From assembly GCF_003046295.1 (NCBI RefSeq), contig NZ_PZZN01000003.1:912715-976714 (forward strand): a stretch of DNA of 64,000 bases, written 5' to 3'. The DNA is from Sphingomonas aerolata (GTDB taxonomy: Bacteria; Pseudomonadota; Alphaproteobacteria; Sphingomonadales; Sphingomonadaceae). This document shows, piece by piece, positions 61,301 through 64,000 of the stretch. A program made the position numbers and the translations under genes. The notes below the pieces were generated by a model. It had not been told where the DNA came from, searched no databases, and was given only the letters and a program-made list of their open reading frames with translations. The first letter of the stretch is position 1; every line of letters starts with the position of its first letter.

Positions 61301-61845
61301 GCCTTCTCGTACGCACGCGGGTCGTCGGGCTCGACAATGCCGAACTGTTCAGCCGCGAGGATCGTCTCGATGCAAAGGCGAATGCGGCAACCCCGCTTGC
61401 CGCCGTACCACTCGACCGCCTGTTCGCATCGCATCCGATGGTTCTGGTCAAGCTCGACATGACCGATCGGTCCGGCACGACGGTTGCGGAGAATTTCTAC
61501 TGGCGCGGCAAGGACGAGGCTGCCTATCAGATGCTCAACAGCCTGCAGAGCGTTACCCTGAGCAGTTCGGTTGCCGCCCCGATATCGGTCGGTGACGACA
61601 TGATGGTTGCCGTGACGCTCACCAATGCCACCAAGGTGCCCGCGCTCAATGCGAAGCTGACGCTGGTCGATACGGCGGGAAAGCGCATCCTGCCGGCATT
61701 CTACAACGACAATTATGTCGCGCTCCTGCCCGGTGAGACCCGGCGCATTGAAATCCGCTATCCAAAGACGGTCGGCGCGGCACCGGCGGCGGTGACGTTA
61801 CGAGGCTGGAACCTCCCGGAAATGACGCGTCCGATCGGACGATAG
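58393..61845 (+). CDS. Exported GH2 glycosidase with N-terminal LamG domain
   Basis: 1150-aa periplasmic or surface glycosidase. ATG 58393 after CAGGAGGGAC; signal peptide ends GAVAAQ. Residues about 40-215 form a LamG/concanavalin-like jelly-roll (WTLSTWVRPGATRMTG, GRWTHVAAVSDGRTLTLYVDG). Then the GH2 sugar-binding sandwich (SLARQDYWYRTSFTVP), immunoglobulin domain (NPKLWWPNGYGEQALY) and TIM barrel with acid/base E761 in GRNEG and nucleophile E819 in VETGTPS. The subgroup resembles exo-beta-glucosaminidase and beta-mannosidase GH2 rather than beta-galactosidase. Likely follows the ROK kinase in one transcript; a hairpin follows. Confidence 0.9.
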   Translation: MRLATLTTLLLLGTALSGAVAAQTTPADAPAAIGNAGPYNVDILAGGIGVERDLTGAQAGVAADAPWTLSTWVRPGATRMTGTLLAVGGPLGACRCLSLVDGRVTGADGSVRVTGGSMLAAGRWTHVAAVSDGRTLTLYVDGRPVASRAGRSVAVTPRLALAPVTGTGRAKQHFGGSLANATFDARARSAAALADEARAQPDFALVQFWQVGVGWPLQKQANIGLTQQQDPWTLPKARGDATTPPVLNMPLPPTGLAPARDGRWLVNGWQLAAAPDVRDDGATLSRPGVPSGTWRAATVPGTVLTTLVDRGVYPDPYYGLNNLKIPESLARQDYWYRTSFTVPPEAAGKRLTLVFGGINYAADVWANGRKLGSTRGAFIRGQFDLIPVAGDNVVAVRVSPPPHPGIPHEQSISAGVGENGGQLAIDGPTFVATEGWDWIPGIRDRNTGLWRPVELLAHGDVRLLDPQVVTDLPLPRTDRADVYITVPVRNDGTTPRSVTVRAAFGDVHVEKTVTVSPGETKVAFSPKDFAQLRVANPKLWWPNGYGEQALYQLSLEALADGRLSDTRTDRFGIREVSYDLSLFDTAGALRRVNLQFTDGSLRGERLIDVRHEAIKQSPNGWTESLTVAGQTSPAVTPVEETMPEPHLTIRVNGVQIAARGGNWGMDDAMKRVGRDRLAPYFRLQKEAHMNVIRNWMGNNTEAEFFDLADETGMMVLNDFWQSTQNFQVEPQDPELFLKNADDVVRRYRNHPSIILWFGRNEGVPYPTLNEGLDDLIAREDGTRWFTGSSNVVNLQGSGPYNYRPPVGYFTDLASGFSVETGTPSLSTLESVRATMPDSETWPLSDTLAYHDWHFAGNGDTKTFMTTLATMFGPATSFADFERKAQMMNLETHKAMYEGFLGHLWTKNSGRLLWMTHPAWPSNAWQIYSWDYDTHAAYYGAKKAAEPLHVQLNLPGNELVVLNTTREPRPGLLVRTRVVGLDNAELFSREDRLDAKANAATPLAAVPLDRLFASHPMVLVKLDMTDRSGTTVAENFYWRGKDEAAYQMLNSLQSVTLSSSVAAPISVGDDMMVAVTLTNATKVPALNAKLTLVDTAGKRILPAFYNDNYVALLPGETRRIEIRYPKTVGAAPAAVTLRGWNLPEMTRPIGR

Positions 61846-61872
61846 CGCGTTTGATCGTACGCAGGTCATGAT

Positions 61873-61896
61873 GGGGCGCGACTGCGTCGCCGCCCC
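61873..61896 (+). terminator. Hairpin downstream of the GH2 gene
   Basis: GGGGCG...CGCCCC stem with an inner GAC/GTC pair, 28 bp after the stop. No U-tract follows, so this is a possible factor-dependent terminator or RNA 3'-end stabiliser. Confidence 0.4.
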
Positions 61897-62330
61897 TGAT
61901 GTTCAGAACTACGTCCGGATCAGGACGCTTTGAAGGGCGACGGGGCACACCTGAATATACGGCGCTCTACGTTAAAAGTGCCACCTAATGCGGAATGCCG
62001 GCTTTCCACCAAGGAGCGACACTCGGTCCCCCGCCCCGTCTCTTGAACGAACGTCCGTTTATGCAGATCGCCGGCCGAAAGCAGACTGGCTGCTCTCTTC
62101 CAGTTTTGCATGCAGAAGGTCTGATGTTGCCGAAAACCGCGGGATGGCTCAAAAAAAAACTACGCGGCGGTAGATCGTACGACCGCACGACATCGGGCAC
62201 CGCGCTACTCCTCCTCATCCTTGCGCGACCGACCAGCGGCGCGATCGGCAAGGACCGTGTTGCTGAAAGCGACGCGGCGATCTTCGCGCGGACGATCGAG
62301 ATCATCGTCGTGCCATGTGAAGAGCTTTGA
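61897..62330. other. Intergenic decayed region
   Basis: No recognisable gene on either strand. A minus-strand frame (blocks TWHDDDLDRPREDRR and NTVLADRAAGRSRK) looks protein-like but is broken by stops and has no family I recognise. A run of A residues at 62152-62161 (nine in plus strand) is out of keeping with the base composition. Confidence 0.45.
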
Positions 62331-62762
62331 TCAACCAGCTTCCGCGTGCTCGATCCTAGAGGTGCGAGGCCGACACCGCGGATTGCCGCGACAGTTCGGG
62401 AAGGCTCGATCCGAGCGCCCGACGTTCCGCACGCAATCGCTGGCATAATTCAAAGACTCGAGTGTCTTGCCGCGTGCCATCGAACTGTCGCAACGGCGCG
62501 GAACCGACCCCTCGCACTGCCACGTCGGACAATCAATGTCTAACTCGAGGATAATGCGGTCGAGCGTTTGCGCCTGCGGCCAGGTGCGGCCATTCTCGAT
62601 CCGCGACACGGCAACGCGGGTCATTCCCACACTGAAGGCACGTGCTTCCTGACTGAACGGCCCTAAGGCCGCTGCACGGATAATATTGGCACAGGGACAG
62701 AAGCGCAACAGGCGCTCGCCGAGCTTGTGCGCCTGTTGGCAAGGGAAGCGGCCATCGAACAT
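62331..62762 (-). pseudogene. XRE-family regulator, frameshifted
   Basis: Minus strand. From about 62762 the first frame reads HKLGERLLRF..., then FSQEARAFSVGMTRVAVSRI (the HTH), ENGRTWPQAQTLDRIILELD. Around 62490 the sense continues in a neighbouring frame: LRQFDGTRQDTRVFELCQRL, RAERRALGSSLPELSRQSAV, SASHL (stop), and then returns to the first frame as SRIEHAEAG. This is a two-HTH XRE protein of sphingomonads with two compensating frameshifts, so it is inactive. Divergent from the recombinase remnant. Confidence 0.6.
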
Positions 62763-62899
62763 CGTGTATGCATGCGGGATTCCCGTACCGTCGAAGCTGT
62801 GAAACAATAACCCATGCTCACCTCCCTGCCCCGCCGTATCACGCTGTACGGTCGTCATTCGACCGCCATCCAAGCTGCCTCATCAAGCGCGTATTAGAT

Positions 62900-63703
62900 T
62901 GCATCCTGTGCGCCGTTGGTCGGCTATCTCGGCGATACGGTCGTGGCGACCTGGCGGATCCCGAATTGGCGGGCTATCGCCGCGACCGCCTGGGGTTGCA
63001 GCACTTTCTGCGCGCAGTGGAAGCAGGCGAGATCGACATGATCGCTTGCAAGGCACTCGACTGGCTCGCGCGTAATGCAAAGGACGTGGCCTGGCCGGGC
63101 AAGAAGCTCGCCTATTACCGCATCCCGTTCCATACCGTGAGCGAAGGCCATGTTGACGAGATCAAGTTCGCGGTGGACCGGCCTGCTTGGTTCGATCTTT
63201 CTGAAGCATCTCGTCGACAAGACGCTGCGCCACATGCAAGCCGCCGTGCTGGCCGAGCGCTTCGCTTGAGGGCGGGCCTATGGTTACAAGCACATCGTCC
63301 GACTTGACGCGAACGAGGAGGTGCAACGCGAACTGCTCGAAATCGACGAAGCGCAGGCCGAGGTCGTCCGGCGGATCTTCACATGGTTCGCCGGCGGAGT
63401 GTCGTCGATCCATATCGCTATGCGACTAAATCAAGAACGTGTGCCGTGCCCCTTAGCGGACAGTGGAACGCCTCGCTGCGGAAGATGATCGCCGTTCGCG
63501 AGGCGGAGATGGCGCAGCTTAGTGGCCGCACGCGCAACGAAACGTACGGCGCACCGGCGATACGAATGCCTACCCCCTCGTCGCTGCAGGAGCAGTTCGG
63601 TCGGAAGAACTGCGGACGTCGCTGAATGATGCGAACGGAACCCGCTTCAATCTTGTCGACGCTCATTGAGAGCGTAACGATCTATCTTGACGAACCCGAG
63701 TAG
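62900..63703 (+). pseudogene. Large serine recombinase/resolvase, multiply disrupted
   Basis: Plus strand. Piece 1 reads RRDRLGLQHFLRAVEAGEID, MIACKALDWLARNAKDVAW (usual resolvase pattern RPGLQxLLxxxRxGxIDVVxxExLDRLSR). After a frameshift near 63185, piece 2 reads GSIFLKHLVDKTLRHMQAAV, then a TGA at 63267, then GRAYGYKHIVRLDANEEVQR and EAQAEVVRRIFTWFAGGVSS (the recombinase domain). A second shift gives LSGQWNASLRKM and, after another break, ILSTLIESVTIYLDEPE with stop at 63701. The catalytic Ser region is not visible. Ends 98 bp from the 3' end of tRNA-fMet; remains of an integrated element. Confidence 0.72.
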
Positions 63704-63763
63704 CCCGGAAGCGGTGGACGTAGCAAAGGTTCCAGGCATGATCACCTTTGTCACAAACGACAA

Positions 63764-63783
63764 CGCCGCCCGTGAGGGCGGCG
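63764..63783 (-). terminator. Hairpin after tRNA-fMet / rrn operon
   Basis: Perfect 8-bp GC stem CGCCGCCC/GGGCGGCG with loop GTGA, 17 bp downstream of the tRNA 3' end on the minus strand, followed by GTTGTCGTTTGTG. Placement and strength suggest the terminator of the rRNA operon. Confidence 0.65.
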
Positions 63784-63800
63784 ATTGTGGTGTAAGAAGT

Positions 63801-63877
<77 letters not shown>

Positions 63878-63958
63878 ACGGTCCTGTTAGGGACGTAAGG
63901 GTAGATGAGATTGTGAATGGGTTTTGATATCGTGTGATGCATGTCGCACGGGCTTCAA

Positions 63959-64000
63959 TGCCTGGCGACGACCTACTCTTCCATCGCTTGAGCGATAGTA
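63959..64000 (-). rRNA. 5S ribosomal RNA, 3' end (cut by the window)
   Basis: Reading the minus strand gives TACTATCGCTCAAGCGATGG then AAGAGTAGGTCGTCGCCAGG, the conserved 3' end of alphaproteobacterial 5S rRNA. About 42 of ~115 nt are visible; the rest and the 23S gene lie beyond the window. The 3' boundary is approximate to a few bases. Confidence 0.88.

Overview
The window is a high-GC stretch of chromosome from an alphaproteobacterium, most likely a sphingomonad (Sphingomonas or a close relative). The evidence is the density of TonB-dependent receptors (five), the sphingomonad-style pairing of a TonB receptor with a flavin halogenase, and an rRNA operon that ends in 5S followed by an initiator tRNA. 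All identifications rest on reading motifs, lengths and gene order; no database search was run.

Layout. 1-4.1 kb: the 3' part of a TonB receptor and a secreted M20 amidohydrolase. 4.6-29.2 kb: a large aromatic/glycoside catabolic region in three transcription units. Unit 1 (minus, 13.6 to 4.6 kb) runs MFS transporter, C-glycoside deglycosidase alpha and beta subunits, pobA, pcaI, pcaJ, pcaH, pcaG, pcaB and a fused pcaL (pcaD-pcaC). Unit 2 (minus, 20.7 to 13.7 kb) runs TonB receptor, Tat-exported gluconate-2-dehydrogenase-subunit-3-like protein, GMC oxidoreductase, DHA2 MFS transporter and FAH-family hydrolase. Unit 3 (plus, 21.9 to 29.2 kb) runs luciferase-like monooxygenase, FMN reductase, GH3 beta-glucosidase, two-domain extradiol-type VOC protein, secreted SnoaL-like protein, C-C-bond-type alpha/beta hydrolase and a cyclase/formamidase-type hydrolase. 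A TetR regulator lies between units 2 and 3. All three unit promoters carry the same 18-bp operator-like motif (AGAA-N6-TTCTARTW).

The most economical reading of 4.6-29.2 kb is a regulon for plant aryl glycosides, in particular C-glucosides. The substrate would cross the outer membrane through the TonB receptor. The glucosyl C3 would be oxidised in the periplasm by the GMC/GDH3 pair, and the 3-keto glycoside imported by an MFS carrier. The C-C glycosidic bond would then be broken by the deglycosidase and the aglycone fed through 4-hydroxybenzoate and protocatechuate into the beta-ketoadipate pathway. PcaF is not in the window. The substrate is inference; the enzyme families are well supported.

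29.7-34.0 kb: TonB receptor plus PhoD-type phosphatase. 34.3-42.0 kb: membrane-anchored AraC regulator, a complete RND efflux system (adaptor, pump, outer-membrane factor) and a MipA/OmpV barrel. 42.1-44.8 kb: a truncated PepSY gene and a siderophore-type TonB receptor with a Fur-box-like site. 45.3-48.3 kb: a tandem pair of DUF4139 proteins. 48.4-50.0 kb: decayed DNA (IS5-type transposase tail, barrel and transporter scraps) with one small intact DUF3253 gene. 50.0-61.8 kb: a carbohydrate locus (SGNH esterase, carboxylesterase, flavin halogenase, TonB receptor, ROK sugar kinase, LamG-GH2 glycosidase). 61.9-63.7 kb: a gene graveyard (broken XRE regulator, broken serine recombinase) beside tRNA-fMet and the 5S rRNA end of an rrn operon.

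Seven copies (one partial) of a ~60-bp repeat, all in the same orientation and all intergenic, are scattered from 4.4 to 50 kb.
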